A model generated the notes under the pieces. The model did no database searches. It had not been told where the DNA came from and worked only from the letters and a program-made list of their open reading frames with translations. Source: Acidimicrobiia bacterium (GTDB lineage: Bacteria; Actinomycetota; Acidimicrobiia; Spongiisociales; ZC4RG35). From it: a stretch of DNA of 64,000 nucleotides. Positions 52,296 through 62,386 of this stretch are shown in pieces. The position numbers were made by a program, and so were the translations under genes. Every line of letters starts with the position of its first letter. Within the stretch, counting starts at the first letter, position 1. The stretch lies in contig BPGJ01000007.1 of the NCBI GenBank assembly GCA_026002975.1, positions 62,001 through 126,000 on the forward strand, written 5' to 3'.

Positions 52296-53698
52296 CCGGT
52301 GTGCTCCAACGCCAGTTTGCCGACCGCCTCGGACACGTCGGTGGGATAGTCGCCCGACAGGCATGCGGTGCAGAAGCCGCCCGGTCCCACCGAGTCGAGC
52401 AGACCCTGGAGCGACAGGTAGCCGAGGGAGTCGACGCCCAGATACTCGACCATCTCGTCGACGTCCATGCGAGCTGCGAGGAGCTGGGAACGATCCGAGG
52501 TGTCCATCCCGTAGAAGCAGGGCCAGCGGTAGGGAGGTGACGACACCCGCAGGTGCACTTCGGAGGCCCCCGCCTCCCGCAGCATCCGGCAGAGTTGGCG
52601 GGTGGTGGAGCCCCTGACGATCGAGTCGTCTACCAGCACCACCCTCCGCCCGGAGAGGACCGCCGAGATCGGATTCAGTTTCAGGCGGATGCCCCTGTCC
52701 CTCAGTTCCTGGGTGGGTTCGATGAAGGTCCTCCCCACGTAGCGGTTCTTGACCAAGGCGTCGGCGTAGGCGATCCCCGACCGCTGCGCGTACCCCTGGG
52801 CAGCCGGGATCCCCGACTCCGGGACCGGAACCACGATGTCGGCATCGGCCGGATGCTCCTCGGCCAGCCGGAAACCCATCGCCCTCCGCGCCATCGCGAC
52901 GTTGGTTCCGCCGAGGACGCTGTCGGGACGGGCGAAATAGACGAACTCGAACACGCACAGTCTGGGCTCGGCCGGCGGAAACGGTCGGACGCTCCTGAGA
53001 CCCTGGGCGTCCACCACGACCATCTCACCCGGTTCCACCTCCCTCTGGAAGGTCGCTCCCACCAGGTCCAGGGCGGCGGTCTCCGAGGCCAGGACCCAGC
53101 CTCCGTCCAGGGAGCCGAGGACCAGCGGCCGGAAACCGTGGGGGTCTCTGACTCCGATCAGCCTGCCCTGGTCCATCACGACGAGACTGAACGCGCCGCG
53201 GAAGGAGGGAAGGGCCTCCATCAGCGCCATCTCCAGACCCCGGTCGTCGGATCGCCGGTCGTCGAGCCGACGGGCGATGGCCTCCACCATCAGGTCGGAG
53301 TCGCTGCCCGAGCCCTTGATGCCCAGCTCGGCGGCCAGCGACCCCGGGTTGGTCAGGTTCCCGTTGTGGCCCAGGGCGATGGAGATGTGACCGACCTGGC
53401 GATGGGCGGGCTGGGCGTTGCTCCAGGAGTTGGAACCGGTGGTCGAGTAGCGGGTGTGGCCGATCCCCAGGTGCCCGTCGAGAGCCGCCAGATCGGACTC
53501 GTCGAACACGTGGGACACCAGGCCCAGGTCCTTGACCAGGGTCAGGGTCTCGCCGTCCGAGGTGGCGATGCCGGCCGATTCCTGGCCCCTGTGCTGGAGC
53601 GCGAACAACCCGTAGTAGATGAGATGGGACACCGGCTTTCCGGGGGCGTAGATGCCGAAGACGCCGCAGGCTTCCCCGGGTTTCGGGCTGTCGGGCAC
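52292..53698 (-). CDS. purF: Amidophosphoribosyltransferase
   Basis: First committed step of purine synthesis, 468 residues. After a 10-residue propeptide, Cys11 of CGVFGIYAPG would be the N-terminal nucleophile of the glutaminase domain. The PRPP site is VVLVDDSIVRGSTTRQLCRM near residue 337. Cysteines for an iron-sulfur cluster appear in CFYGMDTS and CTACLSGDYP near the C-terminus, placing it in the Bacillus/actinomycete type. It follows the enoyl-CoA hydratase gene by 34 bases and overlaps purM. Confidence 0.96.
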   Translation of the reverse strand: MPDSPKPGEACGVFGIYAPGKPVSHLIYYGLFALQHRGQESAGIATSDGETLTLVKDLGLVSHVFDESDLAALDGHLGIGHTRYSTTGSNSWSNAQPAHRQVGHISIALGHNGNLTNPGSLAAELGIKGSGSDSDLMVEAIARRLDDRRSDDRGLEMALMEALPSFRGAFSLVVMDQGRLIGVRDPHGFRPLVLGSLDGGWVLASETAALDLVGATFQREVEPGEMVVVDAQGLRSVRPFPPAEPRLCVFEFVYFARPDSVLGGTNVAMARRAMGFRLAEEHPADADIVVPVPESGIPAAQGYAQRSGIAYADALVKNRYVGRTFIEPTQELRDRGIRLKLNPISAVLSGRRVVLVDDSIVRGSTTRQLCRMLREAGASEVHLRVSSPPYRWPCFYGMDTSDRSQLLAARMDVDEMVEYLGVDSLGYLSLQGLLDSVGPGGFCTACLSGDYPTDVSEAVGKLALEHTG

Positions 53699-53732
53699 GC
53701 CCCGAGGATAGACCGGGGGAGCGGTCTCCCGT

Positions 53733-54527
53733 TCAGCCGTCGAACCGGGGCCGTCGCTTCTCCCTCGCCGCGGCCAGCCCCTCGCGCGCCTCGGGGGTCC
53801 TGAAGCCGAGGAACTCGTAGGCGAGGGAGGCGTCGAAGGCCGGGAACGCCATACGGAGCCAGTGGTTGAGCGTCCGTTTGGTCCACTGGAGGGCGGACGG
53901 GTTTCCGTCGGCCAGCTGGAAGGCGATCTCCCGGGCGGTCGTCATGAGCTGGTCGTCGTCCACCACCATCGACACCAGGCCGATCCGCTCGGCCTCCTCG
54001 CCGTCGAGAGGCCGGTTGGTGAGCAGATGGAGCTTCGCCTTGGCGACTCCGCACAGCAGCGGCCACACCACCACCGAATGGTCGCCGGCCGCCACCCCGA
54101 GAGTGGTGTGACCGTCGACGATCCGGGCCGAACGAGCCGCGATCGAAATGTCGGCCAGCAGGGCCACCGCCAGACCGGCTCCCACGGCAGGTCCGTTGAT
54201 CGCCGAAACGATCGGCTGGGGGCATTCGATCAGGTTGCGCACCAGGTCTCCCGCCTCCCTCAGGGCCCGCCTCCCCACCTCGGGGTCGTCGATGATCGCC
54301 TCGACCATGGTGAAGTCGCCGCCGGCGGAGAAAGCCCGGCCCTCTCCCGTCACCAGCACCGCCCGAACCGTGTCGTCGTGGGCTACGTCCTCCCACACGT
54401 AGGTGATCTCCCTGTGCCCCTCGAGATCGAGGGCGTTGAGGCGCTCGGGACGGGAGATCACGATCTCCAACACCCCCGGGTGGGGACGCTCGAAACGAAG
54501 ATGCCGGTAACGCTCCTGTTCGACCAT
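53733..54527 (-). CDS. Enoyl-CoA hydratase/isomerase family protein
   Basis: Crotonase-fold enzyme, 264 residues. The N-terminal ISRPERLNALDLEGHREITY, oxyanion segments VTGEGRAFSAGGDFTMVEAI near residues 59-78 and AINGPAVGAGLAVALLADIS near residue 108 are all present. The usual second catalytic Glu region reads TTLGVAAGDHSVVVWP, in which Glu is not in its normal place, so it may be an isomerase or other crotonase rather than a standard hydratase. Leads the purF-purM genes on the minus strand and is divergent from the SDR gene. Confidence 0.87.
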   Translation of the reverse strand: MVEQERYRHLRFERPHPGVLEIVISRPERLNALDLEGHREITYVWEDVAHDDTVRAVLVTGEGRAFSAGGDFTMVEAIIDDPEVGRRALREAGDLVRNLIECPQPIVSAINGPAVGAGLAVALLADISIAARSARIVDGHTTLGVAAGDHSVVVWPLLCGVAKAKLHLLTNRPLDGEEAERIGLVSMVVDDDQLMTTAREIAFQLADGNPSALQWTKRTLNHWLRMAFPAFDASLAYEFLGFRTPEAREGLAAAREKRRPRFDG

Positions 54528-54610
54528 CTCATCCCTCCTCCGCCGCTCTGCGGCCCGGATCTGCTTGGCTTGGGCCGGTCGTCCCCGGATGGGGTGACGC
54601 TAACCAGGCC

Positions 54611-55336
54611 ATGGAAGGGATGCGTTTCAGAGATCGGGTCTGTCTGGTCACCGGCGGCGGGTCGGGTATCGGCGCGGCGGTGGTGGAGCGCCTCGCCTCG
54701 GAGGGCGGCCGGGTGGCCGTCTTGGACCTGGCGCCGGGCGATCGATCGGATCTGGCGTTGGAATGCGACGTCACCGACGACGGGGCGGTCCGGGCCGCGG
54801 TTCGCCGGGTGATCGACGAGTTCCACCGGGTCGACGTGTTGGTGAGCGCCGCCGGGTGGGATCGGATCGTCCGGTTCGTGGACTCCGACCCCCAGCTCTG
54901 GGACCGGGTGTTGGCCGTCAACCTGAGGGGCGCGATCAGTGTCACCCACGCGGTGCTCCCTTCGATGTCGGCTCACGGCCGGGGTTCGGTGGTGTTCGTG
55001 GCTTCCGACGCCGGGCGGGTCGGATCGTCGGGTGAGGCCGTCTACTCGGCGGCCAAGGGCGGTCTGATCGCTTTCGGCAAGGCGCTGGCCAGGGAGGTGG
55101 CTCGGGACGGGATCCGGGTCAACTCGGTGGCGCCGGGACCCACCGACACCCCCTTCCTGGACATATTCGGCGCCGAGTCGTCCAGGATCCTGGAGGCGAT
55201 GATCCGGCAGACGCCCCTCCGGCGTCTCGCCACCCCGGCCGATGTGGCCGCCGCGGTGTGTTTCCTGGCTTCCGACGAGGCGGCCCACATCACCGGCCAG
55301 ACCCTGTCGGTGTCGGGTGGCCTGACGATGATCTGA
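54611..55336 (+). CDS. Short-chain dehydrogenase/reductase, BadH/FabG-like
   Basis: NAD(P)-dependent oxidoreductase, 241 residues. ATG 54611 (MEGMRFRDRV) or ATG 54620. Cofactor motif TGGGSGIGAAVVERLASEGG near residues 17-36, NAG variant VSAAGWD, catalytic Ser in VFVASDAGRVGSSG, and Y-x3-K in YSAAKGGLIAFGKALA. The end DEAAHITGQTLSVSGGLTMI is typical of the FabG/BadH group of hydroxyacyl-CoA dehydrogenases. It lies between an enoyl-CoA hydratase and an aromatic monooxygenase, so a role in degrading ring-derived acyl-CoA is plausible. Its 3' end overlaps the monooxygenase by 47 bases. Confidence 0.87.
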   Translation: MEGMRFRDRVCLVTGGGSGIGAAVVERLASEGGRVAVLDLAPGDRSDLALECDVTDDGAVRAAVRRVIDEFHRVDVLVSAAGWDRIVRFVDSDPQLWDRVLAVNLRGAISVTHAVLPSMSAHGRGSVVFVASDAGRVGSSGEAVYSAAKGGLIAFGKALAREVARDGIRVNSVAPGPTDTPFLDIFGAESSRILEAMIRQTPLRRLATPADVAAAVCFLASDEAAHITGQTLSVSGGLTMI

Positions 55337-57194
55337 CCTGGGGGACCATGAAGCGGGAGAAGAAGTCCGACAGCTCCGCGTGGGCGTCGAGCGGCAACAC
55401 GCCGGCCACGTATTGGTCGGGACGCACGACGATCAGCGCTCCCCACCTCCGGTCGATCCCCCTCACGTCGAAGATGTCGGGGCCGCGTACCAGGTCGGGA
55501 CAGAACACCTTCTCGTAGTCGACCAGTCGGAGACGCCCTTTGATCGGGCGGAGGAGTGGCGGCATCTGGGGGATGGTCAAGGTCCTGTGGTGCTGCTGGA
55601 AGATGGCCCGGAGATCGATCACCGCATCGATGTCGTGCCCCGGCGGGGTGAACAGGCGGAGGGGACTGGTCGGGTCGTCGGCCAGGAAGGAACACAGGCG
55701 GGCAATGGCCCCGCCCGGGGCGCCGACGTCGCCGGCTGGGGCGAAGGCGAAGAGACGCCAGCGGCCGTCGGCTTCGATCACGTGACCGAGGTGCATCGGT
55801 TTGGCGTCGGCCAGGCGGATCACCGGAGCGGAGTGGAACCGCATACCAACTACCAGACCCCGGGCCAGTTCTTGGTGGACGGGGCGCATCACCACCAACG
55901 ACGGGTCGTATCTGGTCTCTACCCCCGCCGTGTAGCGGGCGTGTTTCTTGAAGTAACGCTCGAACTCCTCGGCCTTGGCCGGATCCCGGGCTCCTTCACT
56001 GAAGAGTCTCGCCATGTCTCGATCGAAGTCGATCAGTTCCTTCGCCTTGGCTCGCCTCTCTTCGGAGTAGGTGAGGAGGAGGGATGGGTCGGCCTGCCCT
56101 TTCAGCACCGAAGCCAGCTTCCACCCCAGGTTGAAGGCGTCGGCCATCGACACGTTCATTCCCTGGCCCGCCTTCGGGCTGTGGGTGTGGCAGGCGTCAC
56201 CGGCGATGAACACGCGGGGTTCGCCCCTTTCCGAGTCGTCGAACCGGTCGCACAGCCTCTGGCCGATCTCGTAGGCGGACCACCAGGCCACCTGGCGGAC
56301 CTCGAGGGTGTAGGGGTCGAGGATCTCTCTGGCCTTGGCGATCAGCGCCTCAGGAGACAGGTTGCGGTCGGAGGCCCGCTCTCCTTCGGCGAGCTCGTCC
56401 AGCTCCATGTACATCCGCACCATGAACCCGCCTTCCCGGGGGATGATGAGGAGGCTGCCCTTCTCGGCCGACCGGATCGCCGACTTGAGACGGATGTCGG
56501 GAAAGTCGGTGACGGCGAGCACGTCCATCACCCCCCATAGCTGGCGGGCCCCTTCGCCCTTCATCGGGAAGGCGAGGAGCTTCCTCACCGTGCTGTGAGC
56601 CCCGTCGCATCCCACCAGGTAGCGGCACCGGACGCGTTCCTCGCTCCCGTCGTCGACCCGAACCAAGACGGCTTCCAACGGGTAGTCGTCGCCCTCGGTT
56701 CGCCTCAGGTCCCGCAGCTCCACGCCGTAATCGGGAACCAGGCGGCGGGGCGACTTACGCATCAGCTCCAGGAAGAAGTCGTGGACCCGTGCCTGGCTGA
56801 GGATCACGTGGGGCATCTCCGATAGGTCGTCTTCGACGTCCTGGATGCGATCGGCCCGGACGATGCCCACGCCGTCGGGTCCGGGTCGCCAGAAGGTGAC
56901 CTCGTTGACGAAATACGCCTCCTTCATCACCTTGTCGGCGAAGCCGAAGGCTTGGAACATCTCCATCGAGCGGCAGGCGATCCCGTCGGCTTGACCGACC
57001 CGCAGGGGACCGGGCCGACGCTCGACGATACGGGTTCGGATCTCTCCGAAACGGGAGAGTTGGGCTGCCAGGGTCAACCCGGTGGGGCCGGTGCCCACGA
57101 TCAGCACGTCCACCGGGTCACGGACCTCTACGTCGGCTGCGGGTTCGGCGAGCTCCGGATCGCCAGGTCGGAAACCGTCGTGGTGGAACTGCAC
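55290..57194 (-). CDS. FAD-dependent aromatic monooxygenase, 3-hydroxybenzoate 4-monooxygenase-like
   Basis: A 634-residue class A flavoprotein hydroxylase from GTG 57194 (VQFHHDGFRPGDPELAEPAA). FAD Rossmann motif DVLIVGTGPTGLTLAAQLSR near residues 29-48, QADGIACRSMEMFQAFGFAD, the DG motif CRYLVGCDGAHSTVRKLLAF and the GD motif VFIAGDACHTHSPKAGQGMN near residues 347-366, then a C-terminal thioredoxin-like domain from about residue 450. From memory, the order and wording closely follow Comamonas MobA and fungal phenol hydroxylase. Likely to convert a hydroxybenzoate or phenol to a dihydroxy product. Starts 5 bases after the phosphofructokinase stop. Confidence 0.88.
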   Translation of the reverse strand: MQFHHDGFRPGDPELAEPAADVEVRDPVDVLIVGTGPTGLTLAAQLSRFGEIRTRIVERRPGPLRVGQADGIACRSMEMFQAFGFADKVMKEAYFVNEVTFWRPGPDGVGIVRADRIQDVEDDLSEMPHVILSQARVHDFFLELMRKSPRRLVPDYGVELRDLRRTEGDDYPLEAVLVRVDDGSEERVRCRYLVGCDGAHSTVRKLLAFPMKGEGARQLWGVMDVLAVTDFPDIRLKSAIRSAEKGSLLIIPREGGFMVRMYMELDELAEGERASDRNLSPEALIAKAREILDPYTLEVRQVAWWSAYEIGQRLCDRFDDSERGEPRVFIAGDACHTHSPKAGQGMNVSMADAFNLGWKLASVLKGQADPSLLLTYSEERRAKAKELIDFDRDMARLFSEGARDPAKAEEFERYFKKHARYTAGVETRYDPSLVVMRPVHQELARGLVVGMRFHSAPVIRLADAKPMHLGHVIEADGRWRLFAFAPAGDVGAPGGAIARLCSFLADDPTSPLRLFTPPGHDIDAVIDLRAIFQQHHRTLTIPQMPPLLRPIKGRLRLVDYEKVFCPDLVRGPDIFDVRGIDRRWGALIVVRPDQYVAGVLPLDAHAELSDFFSRFMVPQVRSSSGHPTPTGSGR

Positions 57195-57198
57195 GTCC

Positions 57199-58323
57199 TC
57201 AGTCCCCCAGGCACACCCCGAGACGTCGAGCCGACTGGATCCACGGATGGTCGAGCGGCACCGTCTTGCGGCGGCCGGCCACCTCGGACAGGGGCACCGC
57301 CACCGGCCGCCCGTCACGCACGGCGATCATCACTCCGGTCTCTCCCCGCACCACCGCCTCGACCGCCGCTGTGCCGAGCTGGGTGGCGAGGAGACGATCC
57401 ACCGCCGACGGGGTGCCTCCCCGCTGCACGTGTCCCAGGATCGTGACCCGCGACTCCAGACCGGTCCTCTCCTCCAGGGCGGCGGCGAGACGCTCGGTGG
57501 AGCGGCGCTCCGCCTCGTGGAGGGCGGCCAGCTCCTTTTCGAGCAGCTTCTCCTCTTCGGGATCGTCGCACCGGTCGATCAGCGCCTTCAGCTCGTCGTG
57601 ACGTTTTCTGACCTGGGCCGACATCGCGCCCTCGGCCACCGCCACGATCGAGAAGTTCGATCCCGCCGCCTTCCGTTGGAGGATCGACCGGGCGACCGCG
57701 TCCTCCGAGTAGGGGATCTCGGGGAGGAGGATCACGTCGGCTCCGCCGGCCAGACCGGCTCCCAGGGTCAGCCATCCGGCGTTGTGGCCCATGATCTCCA
57801 CCACCATGATCCGGTGATGGGAGTGGGCGGTGGAGTGCAGCCGATCCACGGCTTCGGTGGCGATGGAGAGGGCCGTGTCGAAGCCGAAGGTGGTGTCGGT
57901 CCCCCACACGTCGTTGTCGATCGTCTTGGGGAGTGCCACCACCGGGATCCCCACGTCGTGGAGGCGCAGGGCGTTCTTCATGGTGCCTCCCCCACCCATG
58001 CATATCAGGGCGGTCAGGTCGTGTTGCTCCACCACCCTGCACATCATCGGGCGCATGTCCACCTTGTCGCCGTTCCCGAGGTCGACTTTGTGGACCTTGA
58101 TGCGGCTCGTGCCGAGGATGGTCCCGCCCTTGGTGAGGATCCCCGAGAGGGAGTCGCCGTCGAGTCGGACCGTCCGGTTCTGCATCAGGCCGGCGAATCC
58201 GTCCCGGAATCCGATCACGTGCATCCCGTAGGCCCGTTCGGCCGCCTTGCCCACTGCCCGGATGGCCGCGTTGAGCCCGGGTGAGTCGCCGCCGGCGGTC
58301 AGGATCCCGATGGTGCCGGTCAC
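57199..58323 (-). CDS. pfkA: 6-phosphofructokinase, group III (ATP/PPi-type)
   Basis: Glycolytic kinase, 374 residues. [16 protein letters not shown] at the start is the diphosphate/ATP loop, PKTIDND at residues 132-138 is the substrate-binding block with Lys typical of PPi-capable and actinomycete enzymes, and [20 protein letters not shown] is present. The metal/phosphate motif reads GGGGT at residues 110-114, where related enzymes have GGDGS, GGEGT or GGDDT, so the usual acidic residue is missing. Final part [19 protein letters not shown] is normal. Cofactor, and perhaps activity, cannot be told from sequence. Confidence 0.9.
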   Translation of the reverse strand: MTGTIGILTAGGDSPGLNAAIRAVGKAAERAYGMHVIGFRDGFAGLMQNRTVRLDGDSLSGILTKGGTILGTSRIKVHKVDLGNGDKVDMRPMMCRVVEQHDLTALICMGGGGTMKNALRLHDVGIPVVALPKTIDNDVWGTDTTFGFDTALSIATEAVDRLHSTAHSHHRIMVVEIMGHNAGWLTLGAGLAGGADVILLPEIPYSEDAVARSILQRKAAGSNFSIVAVAEGAMSAQVRKRHDELKALIDRCDDPEEEKLLEKELAALHEAERRSTERLAAALEERTGLESRVTILGHVQRGGTPSAVDRLLATQLGTAAVEAVVRGETGVMIAVRDGRPVAVPLSEVAGRRKTVPLDHPWIQSARRLGVCLGD

Positions 58324-58343
58324 GATCCCAGGTTAGGGCCCGG

Positions 58344-60602
58344 TCAGGTGGCGTGGGAGGTCGCCATCCTCCGGGGGATGGCTCCTAGATGGGCAGCGCT
58401 CGCCTCCTCGAGGGGCACGGCCTCGCGTCGGTCGGGACCCTCCAGGAGGATCGAGTCTCCGCCGAAGGTTCCGAGGCGGCTGATCTCGACGCCCTGTCGG
58501 CGCGCCGCGTCGACCAGACGGTGGGAGTCCGCCGGGGAAACGACTGCCACGATCCGGTGGGGATCCTCGGAGAAGAGGGCCCTCCAGTCGGAGTAGGACA
58601 GGCCGACCCCGATGCGGGCAGCGATGCAGAGCTCCGCGACTGCGACCAGCAGGCCCCCGTCGGAGACGTCGTGGAGAGCGACCGGGATACCTTCGGCGAC
58701 CAGTCGGCGGACCAACCCGAGGACCGAGTTGCCCCGGGTCGGGTTGGTGGATGCCGGTCTTCCCCCGACGTGCCCGAAGACCACCTGTTCGAAGGCCGAG
58801 CCGGCCAGGTTGGGCGTGGGGTCGGATCCGACGATCCACAACTCGTCGCCTTCCTCCACGTTCTCCCATCTGGGGATCTGCTCCGGGAGGGGGTCTACGA
58901 TTCCCAGCATCCCGACGACCGGCGTGGGGTGGATGCTCTTCCCCTCCGTCTCGTTGTAGAAGCTCACGTTGCCGCCCACCACCGGGACGCCCAACTGGGT
59001 GCAGGCCTCGGCGAGACCTTGCACGGTCTCCACGAACTGCCACATGACGTCGGGGTCCTCCGGGTTCCCGAAGTTGAGGTTGTCCACCACCGCCAGCGGT
59101 CGGGCCCCCAGCGTGGCCAGGTTGGCGGCCGCTTCCCACACCAGCCGGGCCGCTCCCCGCCGGGGATCCAGGTAGCACACCCGCCCGTTGCCGTCGGTGG
59201 ACACCACCAGACCCGCTCGGTCCACCCTCGTCAGGGAGGCGTCGGCGCCAGGTCCCACCACCGTGTCGAGGAACAACATGTGGTCGTACTGTTCGTACAC
59301 CCATCGGGCGGAGGCGACCGAAGGGTCGTCGAGCAACCTGAGGAGAGCATCCCCGAGCCGTGGGGGCCGGACCATCGACAGGGTGTTCGACCAGAGGTCC
59401 TCCATCCACTGGGGCTCCCCGTAGGGTCTCCGGTAGGCCGGAGCTCCATCGGTGAGGGACGCGGCGGGCAGGTCGAGCACCACCCGTCCATGGTGCCTGG
59501 CCACCACACGGTCCCCCGCCACGACTCGGCCCACCACCGAGGCGTCCACCTCCCAGCGCCGAGCCACCTCCAGCACCTCTTCCACCCGTTCGGGGACGAC
59601 GAAGGCGAGCATCCTCTCCTGCGACTCGGAGATGAGCAGCTCGGCCGGGTCCATCCCTTCCTCCCGGACGTGGATCCGGTCGAGGTCCAGTTCGACGCCC
59701 ACCCCGGCTCTGGCCGCCGTCTCCGAAGCGGCGCAGGAGATGCCACCCGCGCCCAGGTCCTGGATGCCGACCACCAGGCCACGTTCGTACAGTTCGAGAC
59801 ACGCCTCGATCAGCTTCTTTCCTTGGAACGGGTCGCCCACCTGGACCGACGGCCGTTTCGATTCGGAGGTCGCGTCGAATCCCGCCGAAGCCAGGATGGA
59901 AGCCCCTCCGATCCCGTCGCGGCCGGTGGGTGCTCCCAGCAGCACCGCCACGTTCCCGGGGTTCCCGGCGGTGGCCCGCACCACCCGGTCGCGGGGTAGC
60001 AGACCTAGACACATGACGTTCACCAACGGGTTGGCGGAGTAGGTCTCGGCGAAGGCGGTTTCGCCGCCCACCGTGGGCACACCCACCGCGTTTCCGTACC
60101 AGGCGATTCCCGACACCACCCCCCCGAACAGATAGCGGCTGCGGTCGTGGTCGATGGGACCGAATCGGATCTGATCCCACAGTGCCACCGGCCGGGCGCC
60201 GACTGTGAGGATGTCCCGGATGATGCCCCCCACACCGGTCGCGGCCCCCTGGAAAGGCTCGACGAAGGAAGGATGGTTGTGGGATTCGATCCGGAGAGCC
60301 GCGCACCAGCCGTTTCCCAGGTCGACGACCCCGGCGTTCTCGCCGGGTCCCATCACCACCCAGGGGGCTTCCGTGGGGAGCCGGCCGAGGTGGACTCGGG
60401 AGGACTTGTAAGAGCAGTGCTCGGACCACATCACCGAGTAGACAGCCAGTTCGGCCGGGGTGGGTTCGCGCCCCAGCAGGTCGAGGATCGACCGGTACTC
60501 CTCGTCGGTGAGACCCAGCAGGCGATGGGCGGGTTCGGCCTCCGGCGGAGCCTCCTGGGCGACGATCGAGAGGGCGTCCTCTTCGGGAGGGAGCTCACGC
60601 AT
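58344..60602 (-). CDS. purL: Phosphoribosylformylglycinamidine synthase, PurL subunit
   Basis: Synthetase subunit of FGAM synthase, 752 residues, the small form that works with PurQ and PurS. ATG 60602 ([20 protein letters not shown]) is 5 bases inside the end of purQ. Motifs: [20 protein letters not shown] near residue 52, [20 protein letters not shown] near residues 90-109, [20 protein letters not shown] and [20 protein letters not shown] near the C-terminus. Duplicated AIR-synthetase-like halves as expected. Confidence 0.96.
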   Translation of the reverse strand: MRELPPEEDALSIVAQEAPPEAEPAHRLLGLTDEEYRSILDLLGREPTPAELAVYSVMWSEHCSYKSSRVHLGRLPTEAPWVVMGPGENAGVVDLGNGWCAALRIESHNHPSFVEPFQGAATGVGGIIRDILTVGARPVALWDQIRFGPIDHDRSRYLFGGVVSGIAWYGNAVGVPTVGGETAFAETYSANPLVNVMCLGLLPRDRVVRATAGNPGNVAVLLGAPTGRDGIGGASILASAGFDATSESKRPSVQVGDPFQGKKLIEACLELYERGLVVGIQDLGAGGISCAASETAARAGVGVELDLDRIHVREEGMDPAELLISESQERMLAFVVPERVEEVLEVARRWEVDASVVGRVVAGDRVVARHHGRVVLDLPAASLTDGAPAYRRPYGEPQWMEDLWSNTLSMVRPPRLGDALLRLLDDPSVASARWVYEQYDHMLFLDTVVGPGADASLTRVDRAGLVVSTDGNGRVCYLDPRRGAARLVWEAAANLATLGARPLAVVDNLNFGNPEDPDVMWQFVETVQGLAEACTQLGVPVVGGNVSFYNETEGKSIHPTPVVGMLGIVDPLPEQIPRWENVEEGDELWIVGSDPTPNLAGSAFEQVVFGHVGGRPASTNPTRGNSVLGLVRRLVAEGIPVALHDVSDGGLLVAVAELCIAARIGVGLSYSDWRALFSEDPHRIVAVVSPADSHRLVDAARRQGVEISRLGTFGGDSILLEGPDRREAVPLEEASAAHLGAIPRRMATSHAT

Positions 60603-61257
60603 GGACGGGCAGCCGCTCGAGGGCGGCGAGGTACGACTCGAGTAGCGGCACACCATCGGTGGAGCCGGTGAGGTGGTCGACGGCCCGCTCCGGGTGCGGC
60701 ATGACACCCACGACGTTTCCCCGTCCGTCGGCCACCGCCGCGGCCCTTCCCTGCGAGCCGTTGGGGTCATCCCGGTAGCGGAGAACGACCCTCCCTTCCC
60801 CGGATGGGTCCACCCAGGCCCCCTCGTAGGAGTTGAGGGGGATGCGCAGCACCTGTCCTACTTGGAGGGTGGAGGTGAGGACCGTGTCCGTGTCCACCAC
60901 CTCCACTTCGACGAACCGGCAGATGAAGCGGAGGTCCCGGTTGGCGATGTGGGCTCCGGGGAGGAGACCGGCTTCGCAAAGGACCTGCCACCCGTTGCAG
61001 ATCCCCAAGACGGGCCGCCCCTCACCGGCCATCCGGCGGACCGCGGCCATGATCGGCGAGGTGGCGGCGATGGCTCCTGGCCGCAGGTAGTCGCCGTGGG
61101 CGAAACCTCCGGGGAGCACCACACCGGCGAAGCCCGACAGGTCGGCGTCCCGGTGCCACACCGCTTCGGCCTCCCCTCCCAACGCGCGGAGAGCCCGGAT
61201 CACGTCCCGTTCGCAGTTGGTTCCTGGGAAAACCACCACCGCGGTGACCGGGCTCAC
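60595..61257 (-). CDS. purQ: Phosphoribosylformylglycinamidine synthase, PurQ subunit
   Basis: Glutaminase subunit, 220 residues from GTG 61257, which overlaps the purS stop as GTGA. Class I amidotransferase features: [20 protein letters not shown] near the N-terminus, [20 protein letters not shown], the nucleophile Cys in [19 protein letters not shown] near residue 88, and the His/Glu pair in [15 protein letters not shown] near residue 195. Complete and normal in length. Confidence 0.96.
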   Translation of the reverse strand: MSPVTAVVVFPGTNCERDVIRALRALGGEAEAVWHRDADLSGFAGVVLPGGFAHGDYLRPGAIAATSPIMAAVRRMAGEGRPVLGICNGWQVLCEAGLLPGAHIANRDLRFICRFVEVEVVDTDTVLTSTLQVGQVLRIPLNSYEGAWVDPSGEGRVVLRYRDDPNGSQGRAAAVADGRGNVVGVMPHPERAVDHLTGSTDGVPLLESYLAALERLPVHA

Positions 61258-61496
61258 TCCGTCACCTCCACCTCGAAGTCCTCGAGGACCGGGTTGGCGA
61301 GCAGCCGCCGACACATCTCGTCGACCGCGCTCCGTACCGCCTCCGGGTCGTCGCCGTCGACTTCCAGATGCAGGGTGCGGTCCACCCGGACCGACCGAAC
61401 CTGAGAGAACCCGAGGTCGTGGAGGGCCCGAAGCGTGGTGGCGCCTTGGGGATCGGCGATGTCGGGTCGCCGGATCACCCGCACCGTCACCCTCAT
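61254..61496 (-). CDS. purS: Phosphoribosylformylglycinamidine synthase, PurS subunit
   Basis: Small bridging subunit, 80 residues from ATG 61496 (MRVTVRVIRRPDIADPQGAT). The pattern RPDIADPQGATTLRALHDLG and FSQVRSVRVDRTLHLEVDGD is characteristic of PurS, and the C-terminus MCRRLLANPVLEDFEVEV matches. It holds PurL and PurQ together. Start and stop both overlap neighbours (purC and purQ) by 4 bases. Confidence 0.95.
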   Translation of the reverse strand: MRVTVRVIRRPDIADPQGATTLRALHDLGFSQVRSVRVDRTLHLEVDGDDPEAVRSAVDEMCRRLLANPVLEDFEVEVTE

Positions 61497-62386
61497 CCGG
61501 TGTACTCCGAGAAGCTCCGACCGGTGATGCGTTCGTAGGCCTCGATGTAGCGGCGTCGGGTCCCTTCCACCACGTCGGGGGGGAGGGGAGGGGCGGGAGG
61601 TGAGTGGTCCCATCCCACCGAGTCGAGCCAGTCCCTGACGTATTGCTTGTCGAAGCTGGGCGGATCCTCGCCGGGTCTCCAACTCTCCGCCGGCCAATAC
61701 CGGGAGGAGTCGGGAGTGAGGACTTCGTCGACCAGCAGCAGCTCGCCGTCGCAGAAGCCGAACTCGAACTTGGTGTCGGCCAGGAGCACACCTCTACGGG
61801 CGGCGTGGTCGGCGGCCCTAAGGTAGATGTCGATCGAGAGGTCGCGGAGCTTCTCGTACAGCTCGTCACCGACCAGGCTTCGGGCGCCGGCTTCGGTCAG
61901 GTTCTCGTCGTGTCCGGTGGTCGCCTTGGTCGCCGGGGTGAAGATCGGTTCGTCCAGCTTCTCGGCTTTGCGCAGCCCGGGCGGCAGGTGCTCGGTGGTG
62001 GGTCCCCCACCGGCCTGATACTCGCGCCACGACGAACCGTATAGGTATCCCCGCACCACGCACTCCATGGGAACCACCTCGGCTCGGCGGACCACCATGG
62101 CCCGACCCCTCAGGTCCTCCCTCTCCTCGTCGTCCAAGCCGGGAACCCCCGACAGGTCGGTGGTCACGAAGTGGTTGGGAACGCCGAGCAGCTCGAAGAA
62201 GTAGAGGGAGAGCCCGGTGAGGACCCGCCCCTTGTCGGGGATAGGGTCGGGGAGGATCACGTCGTAGGCGGAGATCCGGTCGGTGGCGACGAACAGGAGA
62301 TACCGGTCGTCGATCTCGTAGATCTCCCGCACCTTTCCGGAGGCTACGTGGGGCAGCTCGGGCACGGGCCGCCAGAGTAGCGTCAC
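61493..62386 (-). CDS. purC: Phosphoribosylaminoimidazole-succinocarboxamide synthase
   Basis: SAICAR synthetase, purine step 8, 297 residues. GTG 62386 (VTLLWRPVPELPHVASGKVR) overlaps the photolyase stop. Motifs are ASGKVREIYEIDDRYLLFVA, ATDRISAYDVILPDPIPDKG near residues 34-53, VVRGYLYGSSWREYQAGG and LADTKFEFGFCDGELLLVDE near residues 203-222. The length is that of the longer eukaryote/actinomycete form. Confidence 0.95.
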   Translation of the reverse strand: MTLLWRPVPELPHVASGKVREIYEIDDRYLLFVATDRISAYDVILPDPIPDKGRVLTGLSLYFFELLGVPNHFVTTDLSGVPGLDDEEREDLRGRAMVVRRAEVVPMECVVRGYLYGSSWREYQAGGGPTTEHLPPGLRKAEKLDEPIFTPATKATTGHDENLTEAGARSLVGDELYEKLRDLSIDIYLRAADHAARRGVLLADTKFEFGFCDGELLLVDEVLTPDSSRYWPAESWRPGEDPPSFDKQYVRDWLDSVGWDHSPPAPPLPPDVVEGTRRRYIEAYERITGRSFSEYTG

